In this document: piece by piece, positions 55,224 to 63,430 of the stretch
Position numbering within the stretch: position 1 is the stretch's first letter
Layout: every line of letters begins with the position of its first letter
DNA from: Massilia norwichensis
Lineage (GTDB): Bacteria > Pseudomonadota > Gammaproteobacteria > Burkholderiales > Burkholderiaceae_D
Direction of reading: 5' to 3'
DNA length: 64,000 nt
NCBI RefSeq assembly: GCF_024753245.1
Contig: NZ_JANUGX010000035.1
Span: 1-64,000 of the forward strand
Made by a program: the position numbers and the translations under genes
Notes under the pieces: generated by a model
Seen by the model: the letters and a program-made list of their open reading frames with translations, nothing else
The model's database searches: none
Told to the model about the DNA's origin: nothing

Positions 55224-56849
55224 GTGAACTCCTCATCGATCGCCGTGCCGCGCCGTCTGGCGGGGCTGCTGGCCGGCGGGCTTGCGCTGAGCGCCGCCTT
55301 GCCGGCGCAGGCCGGCGTCACCGACAACCTTGCCACCAGCGCGACCGCGATGGCGATGGGGAACGCGGTGACCGCCGATCCGCCCGGGATCGAGTCGATC
55401 CACTTCAACCCGGCCGGCCTGGCGCGCCTGAAGGGCACCCATAACATCGACACCGTCTTCATCGCGTCGATCCGCAACCCGAACAAGTTCGTGACCGCGC
55501 CCGACATCGACATCGGCGGCTTCAAGGACGATCCGATCAACGGCACCTCCAGCGGACCGGTGCGCCAGGCGGTGGCGATTCCCTTCCTCGGCGTTCCGAA
55601 GGCGCGCCTGCCGGGCGTGATGGTGCCGGGCCTGGGCTTCTCGTACAACGCGCCGGGTTCGAAATGGACCTTCGGCACGCTGGCCTACCTGTCGCAGGCG
55701 ATGAGCGTGGACCGCACCAAGGACCCGAACGATCCGGCACGCTTCGACGGCCGCCTGGTCCACCTGCAGCGCCTGAACTACCTGTCGCCGACCGCCGCCT
55801 ACCAGGTCTCGGACACGCTGCGGATCGGCCTGGCGGTGCCGATCGCCTACGCGAACTTCGCGATCAACACCGATTTCCGCGCGCCGAACAAGTTGCTCGG
55901 CACGGTCGGCCAGCTGCAGCGCGCGCTGTGCCCCGACGGGAACGGCACGGTGATCGATACGCTCACCTTCGGCCTGTGCGGCGGCGGGCCGGAAGCCATG
56001 GTCGATCCGTTCAAGCGCGCGGCCAACATCGACTTCGACATGCACACTTCGTTCGACCCGACCTTCAACATCGGCTTCCTGTGGGAGCCGAAGAAGTGGT
56101 TCGCGTTCGGCATGGTGTACCAGGGCGGCAGCGACACCGCTTTCCGCGGCCGCTACACGGTGCATGCGGACCCGATGCTGCGCGGCTTCGTGCACGGCCT
56201 GAATTCGAGCCTGCTGGGCCCCATCGTCGGCGCCATCACCGGCATGCCGGTCGATATCCCCGAGTACCAGAGCGGCAACATGAGCGCCAGGATTCCCTTC
56301 CCGTGGCGGGTGCAGGCCGGCGTCAAGCTGATGGCCACCGACTACGTGCAGCTGAACGCCGATGTCAGCTACGCCGACTGGAACAAGTGGAGCCAGCTGA
56401 CCTTCGAGTTCGACCAGAGCGTCAAGCTGCTCGAGATGGCGCGCCTGTTCGGCTATGCGAACTCGCGCCAGGCGACCTTCAAGATGGGTTTCAAGAGCGT
56501 GCTCAACTACAGCTTCGGCACCCAAATCAACGTGACCAAGAAGCTCTCGCTGCGCGCCGGCTACGAGCCGCGCAAGAGCTCGATCCCGGGCAACCAGATG
56601 AGTCTCCTGGCGCCGCTGCCCGACACCAAGCTGAAAAGCCTGGGCCTGCGCTACAAGTTCGACGACGGCGGCGAGGTGAACCTCACCGGCAGCTACATGA
56701 AGGGCAGCTACAACATCCCGGCCCGCAGCGACTGCAACCTGAACTGCGACGATTTCTTCAACCTGATCTACAACCCTTACGCAGCGACCACCGTGTCGGG
56801 CAGCCTGATCGTCCGTTATTTCGGTGCCTCCTATTCGCGCCCGTACTGA
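55224..56849 (+). CDS. FadL/OmpP1-like outer-membrane protein of the fil-like operon
   Basis: 541 residues. Start is GTG at 55224 with GAGG five bases upstream; signal peptide ends near AALPAQA. The N-terminal hatch region has the FadL-family pattern (ATSATAMAMGNAVTADPPG and HFNPAGLARL), followed by many barrel strands (TFNIGFLWEPKKWFAFGMVY, YVQLNADVSYADWNKW, LSLRAGYEPRKSS) and a terminal strand IVRYFGASYSRPY. FadL proteins pass hydrophobic compounds through the outer membrane. In this operon it may instead serve the exported proteins; that is inference from context (position as FilD). Confidence 0.8.
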   Translation: MNSSSIAVPRRLAGLLAGGLALSAALPAQAGVTDNLATSATAMAMGNAVTADPPGIESIHFNPAGLARLKGTHNIDTVFIASIRNPNKFVTAPDIDIGGFKDDPINGTSSGPVRQAVAIPFLGVPKARLPGVMVPGLGFSYNAPGSKWTFGTLAYLSQAMSVDRTKDPNDPARFDGRLVHLQRLNYLSPTAAYQVSDTLRIGLAVPIAYANFAINTDFRAPNKLLGTVGQLQRALCPDGNGTVIDTLTFGLCGGGPEAMVDPFKRAANIDFDMHTSFDPTFNIGFLWEPKKWFAFGMVYQGGSDTAFRGRYTVHADPMLRGFVHGLNSSLLGPIVGAITGMPVDIPEYQSGNMSARIPFPWRVQAGVKLMATDYVQLNADVSYADWNKWSQLTFEFDQSVKLLEMARLFGYANSRQATFKMGFKSVLNYSFGTQINVTKKLSLRAGYEPRKSSIPGNQMSLLAPLPDTKLKSLGLRYKFDDGGEVNLTGSYMKGSYNIPARSDCNLNCDDFFNLIYNPYAATTVSGSLIVRYFGASYSRPY

Positions 56850-56870
56850 CCTATTTTCTGGAGTCTTGAG

Positions 56871-57428
56871 ATGAGCATGTCCCGATCGATGTCCGCCATG
56901 TGCATGGCGATCAGCATGGCCTTCGCCGGCAACGCCTGCGCCCAAGCCGCCGCATCCGTCCCGGCCGAGAAGCAGGCGCTGGTGAATCGTGTCCTGGCCA
57001 AGATGGCGCTCGACAGCGTCGGCCTGCAGATGCTGCAGGCGCCGGTGGCCGAGATGGTGCGCCAGTCGCGCGTGGTGGTGACCAGCCGGGTGCCGGCCGA
57101 GAAGCAGGACGCGGTGATGAAGGACGTGAACGCGGAAGCGAACGCCTTCCTCGAGAAGGAAGCGCCGGCACTGCGCACCAGCACCCAGGCGGTGGTGCAG
57201 TCCAGCGTGGCGCCGCTGCTGGCGCAGAAGTTCAGCACCGAAGAACTGAAGCAGCTGGCCGAGATCCTGGAAGCGCCGGTGCTGGCCAAGTTCGAGACCC
57301 TGGTGCCGGAGATGAAGAAGACGGTTGGCGACAACGTGGCCAAGACCAACGGTCCGCAGATCCAGCCGAAGATGACGGAGCTGCAGAACCGCGTCGGCCT
57401 GCGCCTGCGCGCGGCGCTCGGCCAATAA
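56871..57428 (+). CDS. Exported DUF2059-like helical protein
   Basis: 185 residues, signal peptide to about residue 25 (AFAGNACAQA). GGAG seven bases before the ATG. The mature part is all-helical, with QSRVVVTSRVPAEKQDAVMKDV and APLLAQKFSTEELKQLAEIL, the pattern of DUF2059 proteins (a late FSTEELKQLAxFxxSP-like segment). Members are periplasmic and of unknown function. Between the FadL-like gene and the MshEN-like gene in one operon; possibly a periplasmic chaperone or adaptor for the exported proteins, which is a guess. Confidence 0.72.
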   Translation: MSMSRSMSAMCMAISMAFAGNACAQAAASVPAEKQALVNRVLAKMALDSVGLQMLQAPVAEMVRQSRVVVTSRVPAEKQDAVMKDVNAEANAFLEKEAPALRTSTQAVVQSSVAPLLAQKFSTEELKQLAEILEAPVLAKFETLVPEMKKTVGDNVAKTNGPQIQPKMTELQNRVGLRLRAALGQ

Positions 57429-57449
57429 ACTTTCAACGGGGGCAGGGCA

Positions 57450-58202
57450 ATGGACTGGATGACGCAGAACCGCGAAAAATCGCAGCTTGGGCAGATCCTG
57501 CTCGGCAAGAAGCTGATCTCGGAAGCGCAGCTGGACGCGGCAATCCGCGAACAGGGCAAGACGGGCCGCAGGCTGGGCGAGATCCTGGCCGACATGAAGC
57601 TGATCACCGAGGCCCAGGTGCGCGGCGCGATCCGGCGCCAGCGCAACCTCCGTATGGCGGCGGCGCTGGCCACGGCCCTGCTGGGACCCTTGCATGCCTA
57701 TGCCGCGGTGACCACGGCGCCGGCGGCCGCGGTATCGACCCGCGCAGGCGGCGAGCGTTCGCTGCGCGAACTGTCGGACGAGGAGCTCGGCGAGATCATG
57801 GCCCAGGGACGGGACGACGACGCCCTGCGCGACCAGGCCCGCCAGCTGGACCAGCGCCTGGCGGCACTCACCGGGATGGCCGGCGCGCATGCGGCCCAGA
57901 ACGTGACGCACGCGCTGCCGGACGGCGGCGTGCGCGTGCTGGGCGAGCTGGCCCAGGTCTTCAATCCGCTGGCGATGCTGCTGTCGGCCGACACCGTCGT
58001 GCGCGGCGTGACTTACGACGCCGCCAATTCGCACGCGGTGATCAACAAGGACGGTTCGATCACGCTGCGCCTGCCGAGCACGATCGGCGAGATCAGCTTC
58101 CGCAACATCCGCGTCGGCAGCGCGCCGGGGCCGAGCTTCGGCAGCGTGGAGATCCGCGACATCGATCTGCGCGGAACGACGATCAGCGTCAAGCCGCGCT
58201 GA
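57450..58202 (+). CDS. Inner-membrane protein: MshEN-like c-di-GMP motif fused to a FilA-like periplasmic domain
   Basis: 250 residues. Residues 12-35 and 41-64 are two 24-residue repeats separated by five residues; each has LG at positions 2-3, hydrophobic residues in the middle, and AI with a final Q (QLGQILL...AAIREQ; RLGEILA...GAIRRQ). This is the layout of the MshEN domain, a known c-di-GMP receptor. A membrane helix follows (about 68-86). The periplasmic part has LSDEELGEIMAQGRDD at 108-123, like the double-glycine motif of the neighbours, and ends SFGSVEIRDIDLRGTTI, matching the first FilA-like protein at 10 of 17 positions. No ATPase domain is present, unlike MshE/PilB. Confidence 0.75.
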   Translation: MDWMTQNREKSQLGQILLGKKLISEAQLDAAIREQGKTGRRLGEILADMKLITEAQVRGAIRRQRNLRMAAALATALLGPLHAYAAVTTAPAAAVSTRAGGERSLRELSDEELGEIMAQGRDDDALRDQARQLDQRLAALTGMAGAHAAQNVTHALPDGGVRVLGELAQVFNPLAMLLSADTVVRGVTYDAANSHAVINKDGSITLRLPSTIGEISFRNIRVGSAPGPSFGSVEIRDIDLRGTTISVKPR

Positions 58203-58223
58203 CGCTGACGGTGACGCTGAAGG

Positions 58224-59276
58224 TCAGCGCAAGCCCAGCAGCGCCAGCACGCGCTCGCGGCTGACCCCGACCAGCGCCGAGGTCAGCGCCAGCAGCGACT
58301 CGTAGTCGGGATTCGTGGCGGTGGTCGCGAATTCCTGGGCCGCTTCCGCGGCTTCCGGCGGCGGCGTGGTGGCCCGGGTCAGTTCGACGGTGGCCGCCGA
58401 CAGCGCATTGCTGGCGGCATCGCGCGAACGGCGCACGCGCTCGAGCGCCTGCACCACTTCGCGCAGGCTCGAGCGCAGGCCGTCGCTGTTGCCGCCGTTG
58501 CCGGTCCACTGCTGGGGCGCGAGTTCCGGCGCGACCTCTTCGGTGCTGACGCGGCCGCGCCCGCTGATCGCGATGCTGTCCTTGACCGCCGGCCAGTTCG
58601 CTTCCGCGGTGCTGAACACGAAGCCGCCCCGGTTATCGAGGCCGGCGTTCACGCCCATCGGCGCCAGTGCGCGATTGAGCGCGGCGGCGATTTCCTCGTC
58701 GGTCTGGTCCGGATCGATGTTCACCGACAGCTGCGGGCCGCCGTTGCCGCCGACCGAGAAGGCCACGCTCTGCGGACCGGCCGTGCGCAGCGAAGCGAGG
58801 TCCAGGCCGCGGATGCGGAAGCGCTGGGCTGCGGGCTGGCCGGTGAAGTGCAGGTTGCTGTCGACGCCACCGCCCGCTTTCCTGCGGCGCGCCGCCAGGG
58901 TCGAGGTGAGCTGGCGCACCTGGGCGCTGAGCTGGGCATCCGAAGACTGCTGGCGCGACGCCGAACGGGTGCCGGCCAGTCTGGAGCTCAGTTCGCCCTT
59001 CACCGCTTCGAGCTGGCCCGCTACCTGGTCGAGGTAATCGAGGGCCTGCTGGGCGCGGGCGACCTGGTCCTGCAGCGCACCGCCGACGCTGGCGGCCTTG
59101 CTGCGCAGGGGCGCAGCGGGCGCGGTGCCGGCCGCGGTCTTGTCGGTGCTGTTCTTTTCCGTCGTGGGTTCGGCGGCGCGGGCCTGGACCAGCTGCGATG
59201 CCGCGTTGGCGCGCGTGCCGAGGGTGCTGCCGGTGGCGCCGGCAGTCGTTGTACGTAAGGTCGTATCCATTGCCAT
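58224..59276 (-). CDS. Unknown protein coupled to flgL, with flagellin-like features
   Basis: 350 residues, not recognised as a named family. The ATG at 59276 overlaps the flgL stop (TGATG), so it is translated with flgL. An N-terminal Thr/Ala-rich segment is followed by a coiled-coil-like helix (VARAQQALDYLDQVAGQLEA), a Gly/Asn-rich beta region (FRIRGLDL, PQLSVNIDPDQTDEEIAAAL, GGFVFSTAEANW) resembling the hook/IN-type region of flagellins and FliD, and a C-terminal helix ending LVGVSRERVLALLGLR. No signal peptide. It may be an axial or filament-associated protein exported by the flagellar type III system. Confidence 0.6.
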   Translation of the reverse strand: MAMDTTLRTTTAGATGSTLGTRANAASQLVQARAAEPTTEKNSTDKTAAGTAPAAPLRSKAASVGGALQDQVARAQQALDYLDQVAGQLEAVKGELSSRLAGTRSASRQQSSDAQLSAQVRQLTSTLAARRRKAGGGVDSNLHFTGQPAAQRFRIRGLDLASLRTAGPQSVAFSVGGNGGPQLSVNIDPDQTDEEIAAALNRALAPMGVNAGLDNRGGFVFSTAEANWPAVKDSIAISGRGRVSTEEVAPELAPQQWTGNGGNSDGLRSSLREVVQALERVRRSRDAASNALSAATVELTRATTPPPEAAEAAQEFATTATNPDYESLLALTSALVGVSRERVLALLGLR

Positions 59277-60187
59277 CAAAGCGCTGCGAAGAGGGAGAGA
59301 GTACCGATCTTGCTGTATGCCTTGTAACTGGCCTGAAGGGCGGTCGAATAGCCGTTCAATTCGATCGCGGCGGTGCCGACGTCCAGCTGGCCGATGCTGG
59401 TGATCGCGATCTGGTTCGAGAGGCTGACGTTCTCGTGGTTGGCGTCGATCGTGTGCAGGATGTTTTGCTGGCCGCCGAGCACGGCGATCTTGCCCGACAA
59501 CAGATCCATGGCGTCGTCGAAGCCGTCCAGGCTATTCGCGAGGACGGTGCGCACCGTGGGGTCGTTCGGGTTCGCATCCGGCTTCGACAGCGTGGCGATG
59601 GTCTGGTCGAGCTGGTTCAGCAGCTTTTCCAGGCCCTTCACGTTCTGGTTCGCGACCTGGGTGATGCCATTGCCGACCACCACGGTCTGGTCGTTGGTAT
59701 TGCCGGCGTAGCTGTAACGCGAGCCCAGCGGCGCATTGGCGTCGTAGGCGATCGGCTTGGCATCGGTGGCGGTGCCGGCGAAGAGGGTGCGGCCTTCCTG
59801 GTCGACCGAATTCGCGGTGTACATCAGGCTGTCGCGCAGCGAGGTCAGCGAGGTCACCATCGCGTTCAGGTCGTCCGGCGCGTTGCTGCCGTCCGATGCC
59901 CAGACCAGCAGGTCGCGGCCCGAGTTCATGTCGTTGACCATGTTGGTCAGATAGCCTTCGTTCTTCGACATGCGCTGGGTGACCGCGGCGATGTTGGCGC
60001 GGTACTGGCCGATGGCGGCTTCTTCGCGCTTCAGACGCGAGATGCGCACGCTGTCGACCGGGTCGTCCGACGGCAGCTGGATGCGGTTGCCGCTGGCCAT
60101 CTGCGAGGTCAGCTCGGTGATACGGGCCTGGTTCTTCTGCAGCGATGCATTCATCATCGCCTGGTACTGGGAGGTTGCGACACGCAT
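59276..60187 (-). CDS. flgL: Flagellar hook-filament junction protein FlgL
   Basis: Second junction protein (HAP3) between hook and filament. 303 residues with the conserved N-terminal coiled-coil (MRVATSQYQAMMNASLQKNQ, then MASGNRIQLPSDDPV) and C-terminal helix (ALQASYKAYSKIGTLSLFAAL). GAGAG precedes the ATG by five bases. Follows flgK after 25 bases. Exported through the flagellar type III apparatus. Confidence 0.96.
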   Translation of the reverse strand: MRVATSQYQAMMNASLQKNQARITELTSQMASGNRIQLPSDDPVDSVRISRLKREEAAIGQYRANIAAVTQRMSKNEGYLTNMVNDMNSGRDLLVWASDGSNAPDDLNAMVTSLTSLRDSLMYTANSVDQEGRTLFAGTATDAKPIAYDANAPLGSRYSYAGNTNDQTVVVGNGITQVANQNVKGLEKLLNQLDQTIATLSKPDANPNDPTVRTVLANSLDGFDDAMDLLSGKIAVLGGQQNILHTIDANHENVSLSNQIAITSIGQLDVGTAAIELNGYSTALQASYKAYSKIGTLSLFAAL

Positions 60188-60212
60188 GGTTCTCTCTCTT
60201 CTGGTTCGCCGA

Positions 60213-61583
60213 TCAGGACATCATCGCCAGGGTGGCGTCGAACAGCGCGTTCGCGACCGACATCACCTTCATGTTGGCCTGGTACATGTTCTGGTACTCG
60301 ACGAGGTTCACCGCTTCCTCGTCCTGGTTGACGCCGCTGGTCGACTGCCAGTCCGCCTCGGCCTGCTCGCGCATGGTCTGGAAGGTGTCGAGCGCGCCCT
60401 TGTTCTGCTGGCTGTCGACGGCCAGCTTGCCGACCAGCTGGGTGTCGGCATCGCTCAGCAGCACCGAGCCCAGGCCGGTCAGGGTCAGGGTCTGGTTCTT
60501 GATGTCGGCCAGCTTCTGCAGGTTGGCGGTATCGCCGGGCGTGCCGTCGCCGGAGAAGGCCAGGTCGGCGGTCTGGAAGCCGCTCGCCACCTGCAGCATG
60601 TTCGAGGTGCTGCCCGGGGTGTACACGAACAGCGGCTTGCCCGGGTTGTTGTCCATGGTTTTGCCGGCCGCGAGCTGGTTGTTGACCTTCTCGGCGATCT
60701 GCCTGGCCATCTCGGCCACGTTGTTCTGCATCGGCAGCAGCACGTCCTTCTCGTAGGCCGAGAGGCCGCCCAGCTGGCCGCCGGCGCGGGTGACGTCGAG
60801 GTCGAACGTGGTGCCGGCAAAGCTCAGGCTGAAGGCCTGGTCGGCGCTGCCGGTCACGGCCAGCTTGCCGGCCACGCTGCCCAATACCAGCGCCTGGCCG
60901 GTCTTCAGCGAGACGTTGCGGGTGCCGTCCGGCTGGTCGCTGACTTCGAGACCCATCTGGCTGGCCAGGCTGTCGATCGCCTGGTCGCGCTGGTCGATCA
61001 GCGAGGAAGCGTTGCTGCCGGTGGCGTTGGCGTTGGCGATGCGGCCGTTCAGCGTGGCGATCGCGGCGATGGCGGTGTTGGCCGAATCGACGATCGCCGT
61101 GCGCTGCTGGCGCACCGACTGCAGCTGCGAGTTGTAGACGTTGTTCAGGCTGTTGAAACGCTGGGCCAGCAGGCCGGCCGCGGTCACGACTTGCTGGCGC
61201 AGCGGGGTCGAGGTCGGGTCGACGCCGGCCACCGCGTTCAGGGCCGCGAAGAATTTGTCGATCCCGCCCGACAGGCTGGCGTCGTCGTTGCCCATGACGG
61301 TTTCCAGCTGCGTCAGGTAGGGCTGGGTCTGGGAATAGGCGCCCAGGTCGGACGCGGCACGCCACAGCTGCTGGGTCTTGTAGTTATCCGAGAAGCGCAG
61401 CAGCGAGGTGACGCGCACGCCGTTGCCGGCCTGGTTCGAGCCGGCTGCGGGGGCGACGGCGCTCAGCAGCGCCGCCTGGCGGGTGTAGCCCTTGGTCTGC
61501 AGGTTGGCGATGTTCTGGCTGCTCGAGGACAGTGCCAGTTGGGAGGCCAGGGCGCCGGACAGGGCGTTGTTCAGGATACTCAT
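60213..61583 (-). CDS. flgK: Flagellar hook-filament junction protein FlgK
   Basis: First junction protein (HAP1). 456 residues, somewhat shorter than the 547 of Salmonella, so part of the variable surface domain is missing. N-terminus MSILNNALSGALASQLALSS with NIANLQTKGYTRQ; C-terminus SGVNQDEEAVNLVEYQNMYQ, ANALFDATLAMMS, both diagnostic. Weak ribosome site. Middle gene of flgJ-flgK-flgL. Confidence 0.96.
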   Translation of the reverse strand: MSILNNALSGALASQLALSSSSQNIANLQTKGYTRQAALLSAVAPAAGSNQAGNGVRVTSLLRFSDNYKTQQLWRAASDLGAYSQTQPYLTQLETVMGNDDASLSGGIDKFFAALNAVAGVDPTSTPLRQQVVTAAGLLAQRFNSLNNVYNSQLQSVRQQRTAIVDSANTAIAAIATLNGRIANANATGSNASSLIDQRDQAIDSLASQMGLEVSDQPDGTRNVSLKTGQALVLGSVAGKLAVTGSADQAFSLSFAGTTFDLDVTRAGGQLGGLSAYEKDVLLPMQNNVAEMARQIAEKVNNQLAAGKTMDNNPGKPLFVYTPGSTSNMLQVASGFQTADLAFSGDGTPGDTANLQKLADIKNQTLTLTGLGSVLLSDADTQLVGKLAVDSQQNKGALDTFQTMREQAEADWQSTSGVNQDEEAVNLVEYQNMYQANMKVMSVANALFDATLAMMS

Positions 61584-61628
61584 GGGATGAGGCTTTCTTG
61601 TGCGGAATCACTAAGGACAGGCGACCGT

Positions 61629-61973
61629 TTAGCCGGCTTTATTAAGTCCTTGCGGCAACAATTGCTTGAGAATGGCATCCGCCACGCCGAAAGCGCGCTG
61701 GCCCGCCATATGACCGGCCAGCATTTTGTCGGCCATGTCCAGCATGTCGCTGTTGACCGGGTCCTTCAGCGGGCTGTCTTCGGGTGCCAGCGTCTTTGCG
61801 CTTTCGCGCATCTGGTGCAGCATGTTCTGGATGAAGAAGCTTTCGAAGTCGACCGCAGCCTGGGTCGCTTTCTTGGCGTAGACCGGGTCGGCGGCGGCCA
61901 CCGGGGCTTTTGCGAGGTCTTCGGATTCCGGGCCGCGGGCCTGGGCGTTCAGCGGGTTCAGTTTGTCGAGCAT
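61629..61973 (-). CDS. flgJ: Short FlgJ, rod-binding domain only
   Basis: 114 residues: only the N-terminal rod-binding (capping) domain, with FESFFIQNMLHQMRESAKTL and MADKMLAGHMAGQRAFGVAD. The C-terminal glucosaminidase domain of the 310-residue enterobacterial FlgJ is absent. Single-domain FlgJ is common outside gammaproteobacteria, where a separate lytic enzyme makes the gap in peptidoglycan. The ATG lies two bases after the flgI stop. Confidence 0.92.
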   Translation of the reverse strand: MLDKLNPLNAQARGPESEDLAKAPVAAADPVYAKKATQAAVDFESFFIQNMLHQMRESAKTLAPEDSPLKDPVNSDMLDMADKMLAGHMAGQRAFGVADAILKQLLPQGLNKAG

Positions 61974-61975
61974 GA

Positions 61976-63172
61976 TCAGATCACCACCAGTTCGCCTTCG
62001 ATTGCGCCGGCCTGGTCCAGCGCCTGCAGGATCGCCATGATGTCGTCCGGCGAGGCGCCCAGGCTGTTGACCACGTCGATGATGGTCTGCAGCTTGGCGC
62101 CGGCCGGCCAGTGGAACATCTGGCCCGAGCCCTGGTCGACGCTGACCTTCGATTGCGGCGTCACCGCCGTCTGGCCCTTCGAGAAGGGGCCGGGCTGGCT
62201 GACCGCCGAGCTTTCCGAGATCACGACCTTGAGCGAACCATGGGTCACGGCGGCCGACTTCACGCGCAGGCCGTCCGAGATCACCACGGTGCCGGTGCGC
62301 GAATTGAACACGACCTTCGGGGTTTCGAGGCCGGCTTCGATCGGCATGTTTTCCAGCTTGGCGACGAAGGCCACGCGCTCGGTCGGATTGGTCGGCGCGA
62401 TCACTTCGACGCTGGTGCCGTCGGCGGTGGTCGCGACCTGGCCGAAGCGGCGGTTGATGGCGTCGACGACGTTGGTCGCGGTGTCGAAATTCGGGTGGCG
62501 CAGGCGCAGCACGACCTGCTGGCGGGTCGAGAAATCGGTCGGGATCTCGCGCTCGATCATGGCGCCGTTCGGGATGCGGCCGCCGGTCGGGGTGTTCACC
62601 GTCACCGAGGAGCCGCTCTTGCCCGACGCCGCCAGGCCGCCGACCACCAGATTACCCTGGGCCAGTGCGTAGACTTCGTTGTCGGCCGCGCGCAGCTGGG
62701 TGAGCAGCAGGGTGCCGCCGCGCAGGCTCTTGGCATCGCCCAGCGAGGACACGGTGACGTCGATCGCCTGGCCGCGGCGGTAACCCGGCGGGAACACCGC
62801 CGACACCATGACCGCGGCGACGTTCTTGTTCTTTGCCTCTTCGCCTTCCGGCAGCTTGACGCCGAACTGCTTGAGCATGTTGACCACCGACTGGCTCGAA
62901 TACTTCACCTGGGTCGAGTCGCCGCTGCCGTTCAGGCCGACCACCAGGCCGTAGCCGACCAGCGGGTTCTCGCGCACGCCTTCGACGCTGGCCAGGTTGC
63001 GCAGCGGCTGCATACGGGTTTGCGGCATCGCGGCAGCCATGGCCGAAGCGGTGGGGCGTGCCACCGCGGCAGCGGGAGCGGCCAGCGCGGGCAGGGCCTG
63101 CGCGGTCACGGCGGCCAGTGCCAGCGCGGAAGCGATACGGAAAACCGATGCTTTATTCAAAATTCGAATCAT
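61976..63172 (-). CDS. flgI: Flagellar P-ring protein FlgI
   Basis: Forms the periplasmic P ring around the rod. 398 residues from the ATG at 63172, with AAGG six bases upstream; signal peptide MIRILNKASVFRIASALALA...ALA. Core motifs: LASVEGVRENPLVGYGLVVG, LNGSGDSTQV, AVMVSAVFPPGYRRGQAID and the C-terminal LQTIIDVVNSLGASPDDIMA with ILQALDQAGAIEGELVVI. Intact. The open frame runs far upstream into flgH and beyond the junction at 63,430, but that part is not FlgI. Confidence 0.96.
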   Translation of the reverse strand: MIRILNKASVFRIASALALAAVTAQALPALAAPAAAVARPTASAMAAAMPQTRMQPLRNLASVEGVRENPLVGYGLVVGLNGSGDSTQVKYSSQSVVNMLKQFGVKLPEGEEAKNKNVAAVMVSAVFPPGYRRGQAIDVTVSSLGDAKSLRGGTLLLTQLRAADNEVYALAQGNLVVGGLAASGKSGSSVTVNTPTGGRIPNGAMIEREIPTDFSTRQQVVLRLRHPNFDTATNVVDAINRRFGQVATTADGTSVEVIAPTNPTERVAFVAKLENMPIEAGLETPKVVFNSRTGTVVISDGLRVKSAAVTHGSLKVVISESSAVSQPGPFSKGQTAVTPQSKVSVDQGSGQMFHWPAGAKLQTIIDVVNSLGASPDDIMAILQALDQAGAIEGELVVI

Positions 63173-63180
63173 GTTCTGCC

Positions 63181-63429
63181 TTAGAAGGGCATCAGCGGAC
63201 CGGTGAAGAACCGGGTCAGCCAGCCGGGCTGGTTGGCTTCGGCCAGCGTGCCCTGGCCGGAGTAGGCGATGCGGGCATTCGCCACGCGCAGCGAGGACAC
63301 CTGGTTGGCGTTGTCGATGTCGGCGGCGCGCAGGTAACCGGCCAGGCGCAGGAATTCCTCGCCCTGGTTCAGCTGCAGGCGCTTTTCGCCGGCCACGCGC
63401 AGCAGGCCATTCGGCAGCACTTCCTGCAC
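63181..63429 (-). pseudogene. flgH: FlgH (L-ring lipoprotein), C-terminal part only
   Basis: 82 residues that match the C-terminal third of FlgH: QEVLPNGLLRVAGEKRLQLN, EEFLRLAGYLRAADIDNANQ, SSLRVANARIAYSGQGTLAE and GWLTRFFTGPLMPF. The 5' two-thirds, including the lipoprotein signal, are missing: just upstream (from about 63,430) the sequence changes to the coding strand of fliP in the other orientation. It is therefore a fragment created by a rearrangement, or by misassembly. Without an intact copy elsewhere the L ring would be absent. Confidence 0.85.
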
Positions 63430-63430
63430 G

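Noticed and set aside
58203..58229. Hairpin between the MshEN-like gene and the flgL-coupled gene as terminator
   Set aside because: Stem CGCTGAC/GTCAGCG is only 7 bp with a 13-base loop, no T run, and overlaps coding sequence.
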